DNA of 64,000 nucleotides. It comes from Clarkia xantiana subsp. parviflora. Taxonomy: Eukaryota; Streptophyta; Magnoliopsida; Myrtales; Onagraceae. Both the position numbers and the translations under genes were made by a program. The notes under the pieces were generated by a model. The model ran no database searches. It saw only the letters and a list, made by a program, of their open reading frames with translations, and had not been told where the DNA came from. Positions 32,043 through 43,359 of the stretch are shown here, piece by piece; the stretch's first letter is position 1; each line of letters starts with the position of its first letter. The stretch spans positions 4,944,298 through 5,008,297 of the forward strand of contig JAPTYO010000011.1 in the NCBI GenBank assembly GCA_036873135.1. The letters run 5' to 3'.

Positions 32043-32601
32043 TGTTAGCATATGGTGACGTGGCGCCGTAATAGGAGTCCGTTAATTAAGGGAATTACCT
32101 AAGTTAATTAGGTAATTGTCAATATGTGCTAATTGGGCCAAATCCAATTAGTAATTGAAAAGGGAGGCCCATTTTGGGCCTCCCCCCTTTTTACATGGTT
32201 CGGCCGAAACCCTAGTACCACATAGGGTGGAGTCGCCTTTTGGCAACTCCACCCAATACTATATATAGGGTGACTCCTAAGGGTTTAAACACACAATTAA
32301 GAACAAGTATCTCCATTGAGAAAACTTTTCACCCTAGTCAAATTTCGGCACCACCAACATCAAGTCCGAGGTTCCATCTCCATTGAAGAATCGATTAGAG
32401 GTCTTGTTGTGGAGTTACATCGTGTGAGACTTCTTCTGACTAAGAACTTGCACGTGGTTCCGACCGGAGGATCAAAACTCCCTTCACATCGTTCTCGGAC
32501 AGGAAAGCTAAAATGTATGTGTACAAATTCCGCTGCGTAGATTAGATTTCTTGCTAGTACACGTTTAACATTCCGTAGTATTATGTCCCCGTAATCCAAC
32601 A
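32043..32601 (+). repeat. 3' LTR of the Copia element
   Basis: Matches the 5' LTR along its length (about 30 differences by eye, one single-base gap after the TATA box). It is preceded by PPT 'gcgagtgggagc' and followed by the TSD AGAGT. Confidence 0.92.
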
Positions 32602-32642
32602 AGAGTTCTCGGATTCCTCACAGAAGTATTTTGTAATGCTCG

Positions 32643-33500
32643 TCAAGGAGTAGGCAACATAGGCGGGTTACTAGCATTATTAGGAGAAGCTACCTTACCC
32701 TGAGGAAATGAAGAAGAAGGTTGCCTTGTGAAGTTGCTAGATGACTTCCTCACAGCTAGGTTGGTAATCACTTGAGCCTTGGCCAAAGAATATGCATTTC
32801 TCAATGATTTAGGTTGAAACATCTTGATTGGGCAACGAATCTCAGTAACTAATTCTCTTAGAAAGATGCTCACTGCGTACTCTTTGCATATTGAGGCCTT
32901 ATTCAGTAGAGAATCAAAAGAACGGCAGTAATCCTTCAAGAATCCAGTCTGATACATAGTCGTCAGCTCTTCCATTGCATCTTCAAAGAAGGACTCTGAA
33001 AATCGTGTTGTGATAGCTCTGACGTAATCTGACCAAGCAAGTTCTGCAACAGATGCTCCTCTCGTCTTCATGTATGACTGATGCCACTGCAATGCATCGT
33101 CTTCCAGATGAATGACAGCATAACAAAGTTTTAGATTCTCCGGCGTCTCGTCCACCGTAAAAAAGTGATCGCACCTATACAGCCAGCCATGGACATCGCC
33201 GCCGTTAAACCGAGGAAGTTCTACCTTATCGAATCGAATTGACCTCTGATTTGCTTGTTGTTGTTGCTAAAATTGAGTTTCCTGCTCTTCTGTTCTGCGT
33301 GCAGGTCTTTGATCGTCCTCATTCATGTTGATTTCCAGCTAATTCACTATCACAGTGCTCCTTGATATGAAGCTCAAATTTCTTGATCTCCTGGCTTCTG
33401 GTTTTGTCCGCTATTGCCCGAAGTCAGGAAGGTGAAATCGTCGTCAGAAAAATGATCGGAATCAAGCGCTTCGCCGGAAGAGGGGAGCATTTGAATCTCT
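32643..33500 (-). pseudogene. Gypsy chromovirus gag (broken)
   Basis: Minus-strand Retrotrans_gag domain: LKLCYAVIHLEDDALQWHQSY, AELAWSDYVRAITTRFSE, TGFLKDYCRSFDSLLNKA, and FLRELVTEIRCPIKMFQP. The clean ORF covers 32643-33155; the stop at 32643 is followed on the element by the Copia insertion site. The N-terminal part up to the PBS (about 33155-33500) is in other frames and has stops. Continuation of this coding region is at 22258-23258. Confidence 0.82.
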
Positions 33501-33509
33501 GATACCAAT

Positions 33510-33699
33510 TGTTGTGTTTAGAGAGAATTAGGAATAGAATTCACACTCAATTCAAGCATGAACAAGATTACATATTTTCCCGCTTAAAAGCTAAGATTCC
33601 GTCATAACCAACATAACGGCTCGGAATAGCGAAATTATAGATCAGTCTCAATACTTTCTAAATGAGACGATTTAGTCCTAAAGACCTTATTACATGACA
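33510..33699 (-). repeat. 5' LTR of the Gypsy chromovirus
   Basis: 190-bp partner of 18713-18902. The PBS (minus strand ttggtatcagaga) lies just inside it at about 33497-33510. Confidence 0.88.
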
Positions 33700-35570
33700 A
33701 GGATTGCCCATGTTAAACCTCGTGCATAACTTAAGGGTGAGGTGTGACAAAATTGTCTTAAAAAATATCATGATCCGCACGAGTCTCAGTATAAAAAAAA
33801 GTGATTTCGAACCAATTTCGATATAGTGCGTATTTTACATGTTAATTTACGTAATTACATGTTAAACATCGAATTTTGACTAATTGCTGTTAGTCCTTGA
33901 ATTTTCAGAATATTGCAATTTGGTCATTGAAATTTATGAAGTACATATTTACCACATATATTTCCAACAAAAGGATGGTCGGAGGCATGCAGAGTGGGGC
34001 AGACGGACGGTGGTCGAGAGGCAAAAGGGTGATCGGTAAATATGGAGGTTATTCGATGGCTTGAGCGCAACCAAAAAACGACGTGAACATAATTGTAAAA
34101 AAAACAATATTTTATTATATCTGTCGGTTTTTTTTTTCTCTTCTTATTTATACTACTAGTACTAACATGGACACTAGGATTGTTACATCTTTATAAAATT
34201 AAATATTTTAAAAATATATTATAAATATTCAAAAATATTTACAACACATATTCTGAAATATTTTACAAATAAATATATTTACTAATTTAATATATGCATG
34301 AGAATTCAGAAAAATTTTGCAACTTGTTATATTTGGACACTTTTTTTTTAAACACGACACATGTAAAATTTTGATTGCGATACGCAAGTGCACTAAAATT
34401 AGGTGTTCACAATTAGCACGGTGACCTTTTAACTATTTGATTCGACTTAAAAATGAAAATACAGAAGATTTTCATAGATGTCTGGATCTAAAAAATAACC
34501 GCTCAATTTTAATAAATTCCAAAAAAGGTCTCAGAAAGTTGAATCTTATTAAATAATGCAGGGTTAATTTCGCCGTTTAAAAAAATTCTCACTCAGTTTT
34601 TTTGTGTGCCTGAAGCTCCCATCTCAGTTTTCCGTTTTCCACTCCACATTTGTAGCCAAAACTGAACTCCAATCTCACCTCCCACCTCTGTTTTCCACTC
34701 GAGATTTTCACTACACTTTCAATCCTTTCTACGAACAACGAACGGCGACCCTGGTTCTGGTCGCGCCTACTTCACCAGATAACGGAGCACCAGCCGGAGA
34801 ATCGGTTCCTCGTGCCTCACCACCTTTGCTGCTGCTGTCGTCCTGGCATCTCTGGCCGCTGCTGTCTGGAGTTCTACGGTTTCTCTCTCAGATCCACTGT
34901 CTCCTCCGTGGCAGTATGGCGTCGCCGGTCTCCTCTCTCCGTTGCCGGTAGCGGTCTGGCCTCACAGGTCCCTGTTTCCTCCCATCTTTGCCGGTGACGT
35001 TCTGGCGTCTCCGGCCGTGGCGGAAGCGGTGACGGCGAGGACATCGGTGGCAGCGGTCACTGTGGCGGCGGCTTCAGCTCCAGTAGGCACCTCTATCCAG
35101 ACCTAACGTGGTGGATAGTGGATACCTTCGGCGGCTCAACAACGGTAGAGTTTTTTTAATTTATTATCAATTTCTATTTTCAATTTCAAGGTCAATCAAC
35201 TGCACTGCTGTATTTCACCCATTGAAACTTGTCTCCACAAGCTTGAATTGCATATTTCCGTGCATCTCTATTTCACCTCGCATATTTGAGTTTCACCTCA
35301 CATAGGATTCTTCATATGGACATAGAGTTATAACATCCTCATAAGAACCTCACCATTGAAATACAAAGCAATCAACATAGCAGCAGCAGAACATCACCAA
35401 ATCCCCAACTTGGATTGGAAGACCACTGAAAAACCTAATATTCTCAAAGATGATCATTCCTTGAATGATTCTCAAAATATTGAAAACCAACCAGTAAGTT
35501 TTGCGTATTCCAGATTATGTAGTTTCATTGATAGAAAGTTTCCATTTTGTAGATACATGATTTTGCAATC
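33700..35570. other. Intergenic; contains a GC-rich stretch, no gene called
   Basis: 33700-34560 is AT-rich and empty. 34600-35110 is GC-rich with several overlapping ORFs on the plus strand (for example 34604-34951), none of which resembles a protein I know. The lead-in at about 34525-34600 ('gggttaatttcgccgtttaaaaaaattctcactcag') resembles 54820-54860 and the Helitron start region at 57740-57800, so this may be the 5' part of a Helitron-like element. Confidence 0.45.
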
Positions 35571-35575
35571 ATTTT

Positions 35576-36026
35576 TGTAGGAATTCGAACTACATGCACG
35601 CTAAAACACACACGTTAGTAAGACATGAGATCGTAACAAGGATACGACACTTACTTCGTTCGGTGTGGCGGCGTGCGGTTGCGGAAGCGTAGATCGTTGG
35701 TGTCGGCTCGGAATCACGGCGGCGGGGATGCCGGTCGGAGAGGCACGTCACATAATCGGAGCGCACCTCAGGTTTCCACGGTTGATGACCCAAAGACGAG
35801 GTAGTCGGGCACCGGAGCTCCGACTAGAGAGGAGAACGCCGAAGACGGCTTCGGATACTTCATCACATCACTCACTCGTTTCTATGCATATGTCGGTCCT
35901 ATAACCATCCATATAGATGGATATATATAAGCACGGGGCGGTTACATACTTTGGAAGTGTGTAACTTTAGTCCCGAGCTTCCCGAGCCGCGCAAGAGCAT
36001 CCCGTATGGGTGCACTATTTCCTACA
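35576..36026 (-). mobile_element. Solo LTR
   Basis: A 451-bp block bounded by TGTAGGAATT and ATTTCCTACA, flanked by a perfect 5-bp duplication ATTTT (35571-35575 and 36027-36031). There is no internal retrotransposon sequence. Read on the minus strand, it has a TATA-like run (gcttatatatatcc) in mid-LTR, so the element was probably transcribed leftward. Lineage unknown. Confidence 0.85.
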
Positions 36027-36202
36027 ATTTTCTTAAGACTCAAACTCAAATGGTCTAATAAAGAAAGAGTCTCTATGAAGTAAAGTTGGCGGATTTCTTC
36101 ACCAGATCGTGGAGCAGCTAATGGCGCTGCCTACTGTCACTGCAGTGTTCTAAAACTTAAAAAATAAAACGAAATGAGAAGTGGGACGATGATGACCTTG
36201 AT

Positions 36203-36522
36203 CAGTGTTGTTAAATGCTAGCGGCTCGTAGCCTGAAGCAGCGATGAGGCGAGGCGAGAAAATAGTCATTCGCCTCACTGCGTTTCAAAAGCGTCTCAAT
36301 CGTCACCTTAAGAAATAATTACTATTTTCCCCAATCTATTACTTTCTAGAGGTTAATAATTACAATTTAAAGTTAATAGAATATTAGGGGTTTGCTATAT
36401 CTGAGTAAGTCAGCTTCTTTCAATGAGGCGACCGCCTCGTGTGCGTTTTAAATTTGAGATGATATTTAACCTCGTCGTGAGGTGATATTTAACCTCTTCG
36501 CCTTAGGCCTTTGACAACATTG
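36203..36522. mobile_element. hAT-type MITE (CAGTGTTGT ends)
   Basis: The left end CAGTGTTGTTAAATGC and the reverse-complemented right end CAATGTTGTCAAAGGC are near-exact TIRs. Flanks ACCTTGAT / ACCTTAAT (36195-36202 and 36523-36530) agree at 7 of 8 positions. The interior carries repeated 'gaggcga' motifs. Non-coding, 320 bp. Confidence 0.8.
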
Positions 36523-36530
36523 ACCTTAAT

Positions 36531-36951
36531 TTTTTTTGTTAGATTATAGGGTTCATTTTCGGTTCAATACCGTGACTGAATAAGCTTCTCATTGGCGACA
36601 ATGCTTCATTGCAATTTGAATATATTAGAATAATTACAAGTTAATGTTTGATAATGTTGATTGCATTTTGTGTTTTCTTGCCCATTTTACATGACATATA
36701 ATCTTGTTGTTTGATACCGATTTGAATTCATTTGAATGTGTCGAGTTGAAGTAAAATATCTATATCTAGTATTATAAAACTAGCATATGTTCTCACACTC
36801 AAAAGTCACCAATTTTTACCAAGAGACACAACCATAACTAACTCACGTTTCACCAAGAGACACAAATTCTAAGACTTCTCCCAAAGTCGTTATTTATCAT
36901 AAATTTGGTCATCTACAGACACTGCCACCTACATATTTGGAGCCCTTACGT
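36531..36951. other. Spacer between MITEs, nothing recognised
   Basis: AT-rich. At 36762-36790, 'tctatatctagtattataaaac' is reminiscent of a Helitron 5' end, but no matching 3' end was found. Confidence 0.35.
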
Positions 36952-37865
36952 TAGGGGTGAGCAATGGTCTACCAAGACCGCGATCAAGACCAAAACCGCC
37001 CAAGACCGAGTCTATAAGACCAAGTCCATTTTGGACCAAGACCATTGGTCCTCCCTTTTCGGTTTTATTTGGTCCTGGTCTTAATTTCGGTCCAAGACCG
37101 AAAAGACAATTAACACCATTTGAGACCATTATATTATTAAAAAAAATCAGGAAATAATAATAATAATTTTTTTTGGTAACGAGTAATTTAAATTTGTTTA
37201 TGGGAAGGTCGGTCTACAGACTGTGGAATCCAATAATTTGCATAATTTACGAGATTTCGTACTACAAATTACTTCATTCTTTTTCATTTTATTACGGATG
37301 AATTATAATGGTGATAAAGAATTTTAAGGAGTAATGGGCTAATGACGTTGAGTAGTTTGTACTTCGAATTTTTTTAAGTTATGTAATATTTTTTACTTTT
37401 GTATTCATGCTAAATGTTAGTTTTAGTAAAAACAATTAGTTTGTAAAAAAATTACTCACAATAATTTAATTATCTATTATATATATAACAAAGCATTCGC
37501 ATGGTCATTTGGAATCCAATGCTTGTGAAACACCTTGTGTTTATATAATAATTGGAGTAATTATAATAAGTTCTCAATTTCCATTATTATATATAATTAT
37601 ATAAACGCGTTTTCAATTTATGATTATTAAAAAAATAATATTGGACAAATTTTAAAAAATAAATTAAATTAAAACATATAAAAAAAATAAAAATAAAAAT
37701 GGTCCTAAATGGTTCTAATGGTTTGGACCAAAAAAGACCAAAACCATTTTACATGACCCAAATGGTCTTGATTTGGTCATGAACCATCTAGAGAAGGACC
37801 ATTTTTAAATGGTCTTACATGGTCCTGGGTGGTCCTAGACCAGGACCAGACCATGCTCACCCCTA
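36952..37865. mobile_element. hAT-type non-autonomous element with GGTC/GACC arrays
   Basis: Ends TAGGGGTGAGCAATGGTC and GACCATGCTCACCCCTA are inverse. Flanks ccttacgt and cctttacgt fit an 8-bp duplication with one extra T. Subterminal regions are runs of 'aagaccaa' and 'ggtcctgg' type iterons and the centre is AT-rich. Its TIR matches the element at 1620-2111 in the TAGGGSTGAGC part. 914 bp, no transposase. Confidence 0.82.
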
Positions 37866-37939
37866 CCTTTACGTTACACAAGACGACTATTGAGTATTGA
37901 CCCTTGTATAAACTCGTTCTAGAAGATTTTACTTGACAT

Positions 37940-38806
37940 CAGTGGCGGATGCTTTCATTATAATGTGGTTACGAACGTAACCACATTATCGAGTATTTTT
38001 ATTGAGACCCTAGGTTTATTCCTGAAGAAAATTATGTCCCGATCCTCATTATTTTGTTGTAAGATCCACATTATTTTAGTGTGAGAGAATGAGCCCTCAT
38101 TAATATTTTGTAAGACTTCATTATTATTTTGTAACATTATTATTATTCAATCCATTCGGAAAAAAAGTTCATCAATTTTAAATTTGGGTCTTTTCACTTA
38201 AATAGTATGTTTGTACGTTTTATTAATCATCACTCTTTTGTTAAATTATAAATTTTAGTTACTCTAGCCTAATGTATTATAATATGAGGTTCAATAAGAA
38301 CAAATATATAAACCATAAAATATGTTTGAAAAAATGGTTTTTAGTACCAATATGTTTTAAAATATACAACATGTTTCAAAACAATGGTAATTGATACTCT
38401 TTTCAATCACTCATCCAAATTTGTCGTCAAATACGTTTTAAACTTACAAAATTAGCCAAATATTTTTCTAAATATCTAAATCAAGATCTAATAACTTGTA
38501 TAAGTTTTATAATAGTGTATTGACTCGATTGAGATTTAATTGACCCACAAATGGTTCTAGTCTAATTTGACTAAATTGTAACATTTGCACAAGCAAGTAC
38601 GATTTATTTGTGCTTAGTTAATATTGTTCATTTGAAAAGTATTTAACAACAATTTTGAATAAGAAGTTGAAGAAAGTACTAATTTTTATTATTTTAAAAC
38701 ATGTATTTTTACCAAAAAAAAAAAAATCTTAAAGAAGTTGTTAATTTTCAAAAAAAAAAAATTTGCATAACGTAACCACATTATGAACCTTCTGGATCCG
38801 CCACTG
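37940..38806. mobile_element. hAT-type MITE (CAGTGGCGGAT ends)
   Basis: TIRs CAGTGGCGGAT and ATCCGCCACTG, continuing with 'ataatgtggttacg' on both sides. Perfect 8-bp duplication CTTGACAT (37932-37939 and 38807-38814). 867 bp, AT-rich, no ORF. A related terminus occurs at 56791. Confidence 0.88.
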
Positions 38807-38809
38807 CTT

Positions 38810-38812
<3 letters not shown>

Positions 38813-38856
<44 letters not shown>
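38813..38856. repeat. (AT)n microsatellite
   Basis: AT dinucleotide run of about 22 units directly at the edge of the MITE. Confidence 0.95.
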
Positions 38857-38858
<2 letters not shown>

Positions 38859-38963
38859 ACTAGGTTGCTGACACCATCAACATCAACATCAAGGTTCCAA
38901 CATCAACATCAAAGTTCTCAGGCAATTCAATAACAAACTTTCAACAATTGCAAACTTTCCAAG

Positions 38964-41063
38964 CTAGAATACGAACACTCTACAATTCTCTGAAGCCTTT
39001 GGAGTTTTCTTCAACTCGTGGTTTAATTTCGCAACCTTAGCATACTTACACAAAATACGTGTAGGGTTATCACATTTACATATGACAACCATTTCTTCCA
39101 AAACCGGAGCACTATTAAGCAGGACATGAACGGCATTAGCTTGTTCGTCGCATTCAGGATCACACCTTCGAAGGGTGATCTTCTTCAGATGTGTACGAAA
39201 GCACCAAGGCATAGGCCTCAAGAGCGGGAGGTTTTCCGAATACCACCTCATGTCTCAAGACTCGCGATAACATGTCATTAAAAGAAGGGTTAATAACTAA
39301 AAAACTGTCCAAGGTTTACCCTATCTTAAAATTAGGTGTCTGAAGTTTGAAATGCTAAATTGGACTGTCCCAAGTTTCATTTTTTTTTAAATTTGGTGTT
39401 TTTGTGCGTCTTTTCATCTTCATTCCATCATTTTCATCAACCCACCAACCTACTCATAATCCATCACTCTTTACTTTTCACAAAATCGTCAAATTTCACC
39501 TAAAAATTGAACTTTCAAAAAAAAAGTTTCTAGAAGAGTGGTGTAGAGCCATTTTCCAAGGACAATAGAGCAAGATTTACTTGCCTGGATGTGACCAACT
39601 TTTTAGGTGACGGTCTCGGCAAGATGACGAGAAGAGAGTGTGTATGAGAGCTCGAATTTGACAGACAGATTCGTCGGAATTGACTTCTCTAAAGTAATCA
39701 CACCGAGACACCAAATTTCAACAAAAATAAAACTTGGGACAGTCCATTTTAACATTTTAAACTTCAGACACCTAATTTTAACATAGGGAAAACCTTGGAC
39801 AGTTTTTTAGTTATTAACCCTTAAAAGAAACAATCTGGTTGTTAATTGAAATATGTAGATATAGTTATACAAACTTATAGTTTAGCTTCATAAAACTAAG
39901 ATGCTCAAGCTGTGGACATCTTTTGAATATCATTTTCAGCCACATGCTATCTATGCTTATTGTTATTGGATCATTACAAGCACTAAGATTGAGCCAGGTG
40001 ACACATTCAAATACCGGAATTGTTGTTTGGAGGCCTGAATGCTGGCTAAGTAGATACAAATTCTGCAAATGCCAGGAATAGACATATAATTAGTAAATAA
40101 AAAAGAACACTAGAGAAAACAACTGGTTGAAGAATTCATGAATTAAACTAACCATACTTTAGCCTGTTTCATCTGATAATGTCAGATTCTGCACTCTGGA
40201 AAGACTATTGATGAGTTTTATGAAACACTTGGATGCAACATCCATGTCCTGAACACCGTGGTTGGGAATACTGACCAATATTTCGGCTTCTCTTAGTTGC
40301 ATTGTTGGGCCACAAATGAAGTACTGGGTAGGCGGGGAGTCACCCTTGTAACGGAAGGATTTCAAGTTGTCTCCAAGAACACATACTAGTCGTTCTTTGG
40401 ACCAATCATCTTTATATTTATCTTCAATTGCCAAGCTTTGTAGCTTAGGAGAATTCACATTAACAACAGTCTTAACGTTGATCCAGGCACAATCATAAAG
40501 AATCAACTCTTCAAGTAACGGATGAGAAAGCAACTTCTCAGCGGATTCCTTATTTGCAAATTTTACCCTTTTAAGTGCCAAGTGCTTAAGACGGGGAAGA
40601 CATATCATTGAAGGAACTCTAATACAGCTGAACATATGCAGGTCAAGCTTTACCAGTGAATGGCACCCAAACATACAAGATGGCAAAACGAATGATGATG
40701 GAAACAGCATAAGATTCAAAGAGAGTTGTTCAACATTGTGTTGAATAGCCGAAGTCATTTTTTAGCCTACATATAAGAGAGAAGGATATCTAAGGAGACC
40801 CGGCACAAAGAATCAATGCTCTTTCTCATGAACTTATGTCGGTCATATTTGAACTGAGATTCATCTAACTGAAGATTAGGGGTGGAGGTCCATAGGTAGC
40901 GCCATCTCCTCGACAGTAAACTTGTTGAAACAAGTGATTTTGTTGGGAGAAAAGATAGAATGTGGATCAGAACCCCATCGGGTAGATCACTGAAACAAAC
41001 CGTAGTATCCTTCTCGAGCCTCCTGCGGCACTTACGCTTGCTTCCGCTGCTGCTTCCAGCCAT
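38964..41063 (-). pseudogene. F-box/LRR/FBD protein gene, probably inactive
   Basis: Exon 1 (from ATG 41063) encodes a basic start and an F-box: [19 protein letters not shown] then [23 protein letters not shown]-type sequence follows (40758-40159: CHSLVKLDLHMFSC, LPRLKHLALKRVKF, HPLLEELILYDCAW). A third exon begins after acceptor 'ggcatttgcag' (about 40065; NLYLLSQHSG...). The last is an FBD-type exon (39251-38964: LKKITLRRCDPECDEQANAV, APVLEEMVVICK). F-box proteins of this family are SCF ubiquitin-ligase adaptors. Defects: exon 1 runs into TAG near 40767 while the LRR continues in another frame, and about 35 codons usual at this point are missing; a likely one-base shift near 40160 puts TAA before the donor. 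A MULE-like MITE occupies the last intron. Confidence 0.75.
39287..39820. mobile_element. MULE-like long-TIR MITE in an F-box gene intron
   Basis: Ends GGGTTAATAACTAAAAAACTG and its inverse, with mirrored 'gtccaaggttt', 'ttcagacacctaatttt' and 'cccaagttt' over more than 100 bp per arm. Perfect 9-bp duplication TTAAAAGAA (39278-39286 and 39821-39829), the typical Mutator-like length. 534 bp, non-coding. Confidence 0.9.
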
Positions 41064-42063
41064 GAGAGAAACCCTAAACCCTAAATCAAATCAAAACAGA
41101 CAAACCAGATATATCCAAATCAGATATACATAGATAGATAGATAGATAGAATAATAGGCAATAAATCTTGTTGGCCATTTTATTTACAAAACCTGGACTG
41201 GACTCCTCTGCTGCGGCTCTGCTCTGCAAATCTGCGACCGAGACTCCTCTACCGAGCGCCGATCAAATGATTGGAAGCCAAGCCACTATTAGGTGAACAG
41301 ATGAGTGGAGTAAGGTTTCAATTACTTAACAGAGTTTTGATTTGAATTTAGGGGATAGAACTCACCACCGCTGCTTGGAATGGCTAGGGCTTGGCCAGGG
41401 GTCGTCTAAACTCGAATCTGCTCAATTCAAGAAGGAGAAGCAGAATGGGTTCTGCTGAAGTGGGGAAGCTCATATGGTTTTATTGGGCCAGGCCATGTAT
41501 TTTTAATTACATGAAAAACCATGAGTGGGGGTAGGACATTTTCTCTGAGCCCAAGCCCAAGTTTACAATACATTAATAAGAATAAAGTATAAGGATAATT
41601 CCGTTCTGATAAAAATGAATTTTGTTTGGTAACTATAGAAGATATAAAATTGAAATATAAATAAAATTTTTAAAAATGATCGAATTACTCTTAGATTTTT
41701 TCAGAAACCACTAAGGTTGGATATCGAACCGGTTGTCTAAACCGGTTGGTTCACATCGGTTTTGGTCTAATCAATTCAGAACCGGTTCTGAATTTGTGAC
41801 AATCAGAGTCAGAGGGGCTCATATCTGTAGTTGGGCGTCGCCGGTGATGGTGGGGGGTCACAGCCGAATGTGGTTTTTGCCGGAGAGAATTGTCGTTGGC
41901 AACGATCGGAATTTAAAGAGGCACGCAAATGTTTTCATTAATATTAGTTGGAATGGCTATTCTTTAAAGTTGAGGAATAACCATTCTACGGAGTGAATAT
42001 CATAAATTTTATTCCCGTCCATTTGGAATTGTGATTCGATTTCGAGCTGAATTATACTATACA
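41064..42063. other. F-box upstream region and spacer
   Basis: Contains a (TAGA)5 repeat at 41131-41150. No convincing coding region; the ORF at 41733-41996 looks like nothing known. Confidence 0.5.
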
Positions 42064-42608
42064 AACTAAATAGGGTTAAGAACACAATATAGGCCTGATT
42101 GTTTGCCCATGTTGCCAAAAGGGGTCTGAATTGAAAAAAACGTATTATTAAGGGCCTGAATTTTGAGTTTTGTGTATAATTGAGGTCTCCGTCTATTTTT
42201 TCTGTTAAAAGTGACGGAAAGTGGTCACATGCCAAGCATGTGACCGAAAATAATTTGAAAACCCGAAAATGTCCTTTGACCAGAGTGTATCCTCACATAT
42301 TTGACCTAAAAAGACAAAAATACCCTTTAAGCCACCACAACTCCGGCGACCACCACCCGGCTCCGGCGACCACCACCCATCTCCAGCGACCCTAACCTCC
42401 CTCCGGCGACCCAAAAAAGCTCTGATCAGAGCCAAAAAGCTCCGATCGGAGCTCCAATCGGAGACAAAGCTCCGATTCGGGGCCACGGAGCTCCGATCGG
42501 AGCCTTTTTGGGTCGCCGGAGGGGGTTTTGGTCGCCGGAGCTAGGGAGGTGGTCGCCGGAGCTGGGGTGCTGGTCGCCGGAGCTGGGGTGGTGGTCGGTG
42601 GCGGTGGC

Positions 42609-43323
42609 TGATGGGTTCTACTATAGCCGTTAAGCCCTTTATCGGTGAGGAAACGGCAAATAGGCCTGGTGGGCCCAAAACGAAGGCCAAGATGGCCCAG
42701 AAAAAGGATCCCGACGAAGGGAGCCCAGGGATGAGAGGTCCCGACAGAGTCGGACCTGACAAGTTAGCTGAACGCTCCCGACGAGATACCTCTGAGTAGG
42801 CCCCGATGACGAATCCCTGAGAACAATAGGCCCTGTCACGATGACGAGGGGCCCCGAGCGGTGACACAACGAGATAACTCTGGAGTCCCCGATGTTAGTC
42901 GGGACTCGCTATCAGAGGATAAGGCCGGGATACGCGGGGCGTGGCCGAGATACGCGGAACGTGGTTAAGATACACGGAGCGTGACCAAGATATGCGGGGC
43001 GTGACCGAGATAAGCGAGATCATGGCCTAGATAGGCGGGATCACACCCGAGATACGCGGGATACGGGCTAACCACCCCCAACGGTTCACCAGGTAACTGA
43101 GGTATCTCTTCGCCTATAAAAGGGCAAGAGGTCACCTCAGATCACTTACGTTGAAATACATTACTTGAGATTACTGCTTGCCAGTCCATACGAGATACTC
43201 ATTTAAGCATCGGAGAGGGATTCTGGGTCACCGCCCGGTCTATCCCCTCTTGCAGGATTGCGTGGAGCGAAGGAGCTAGGATCGCCGTCAAAGACCGTAC
43301 CGGAGTTCCACCGTGATCCAACA
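42609..43323 (+). repeat. 5' LTR of the Tat-like element
   Basis: TGATGGGTTC...GATCCAACA. Inner part (42920-43070) has a degenerate tandem repeat 'gagatacgcggRgcgtggcc'. A TATA-like 'cctataaaagg' lies at about 43113-43123. Same length as the 3' LTR. Confidence 0.93.
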
Positions 43324-43324
43324 T

Positions 43325-43342
43325 TGGCGCCGTCTGTGGGAA
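43325..43342 (+). other. Primer-binding site of the Tat-like element
   Basis: tggcgccgtctgtgggaa begins two bases after the LTR end. This is a common PBS of plant Gypsy elements; the exact tRNA was not determined. Confidence 0.75.
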
Positions 43343-43359
43343 TCAAACAAAAAGCTGAT

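Larger units (their letters stand above)
23259..32601 (+). mobile_element. Full-length Ty1/Copia element, inserted into the Gypsy chromovirus
   Basis: LTRs at 23259-23818 and 32043-32601 (TGTTAGCATATGG...AATCCAACA). Flanks are a perfect 5-bp duplication AGAGT (23254-23258 and 32602-32606). PBS TGGTATCAGAGCC follows the first LTR and a purine-rich PPT (gagtgggagc) precedes the second. Order gag-PR-IN-RT-RH identifies Copia. By eye about 30 of 560 LTR positions differ (about 95 percent identity). The coding part carries stops, frameshifts and a 775-bp DNA-transposon insertion. It sits opposite to the host Gypsy element. Confidence 0.93.
18713..33699 (-). mobile_element. Ty3/Gypsy chromovirus, minus strand, interrupted by two later insertions
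   Basis: Two 190-bp LTRs (18713-18902 and 33510-33699) bound an element read on the minus strand. Next to the right LTR is the PBS (minus strand ttggtatcagaga, tRNA-Met type). Next to the left LTR is the PPT (minus strand gaaggggtgggtat). Domain order is gag, zinc knuckle, protease, RT, RNase H, integrase, chromodomain-like C terminus. A MULE-like element (21428-22257) and a full Copia element (23259-32601) are inserted in it. By eye the LTRs differ at about 13 of 190 sites, so this is an old copy. The flanks (gtgat and aggat) are not a clean 5-bp duplication. Without the insertions it would be about 4.8 kb. Confidence 0.88.

Noticed and set aside
18708..33704. A 5-bp TSD for the Gypsy chromovirus
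   Set aside because: Flanks gtgat and aggat agree at only three of five positions.
34604..34997. GC-rich ORFs as a possible gene start
   Set aside because: No recognisable domain, no continuation after 35.1 kb, and the flank resembles Helitron-type leader sequence.
41733..41996. 87-codon ORF
   Set aside because: No recognisable motif; composition like random translation; close to transposon ends.
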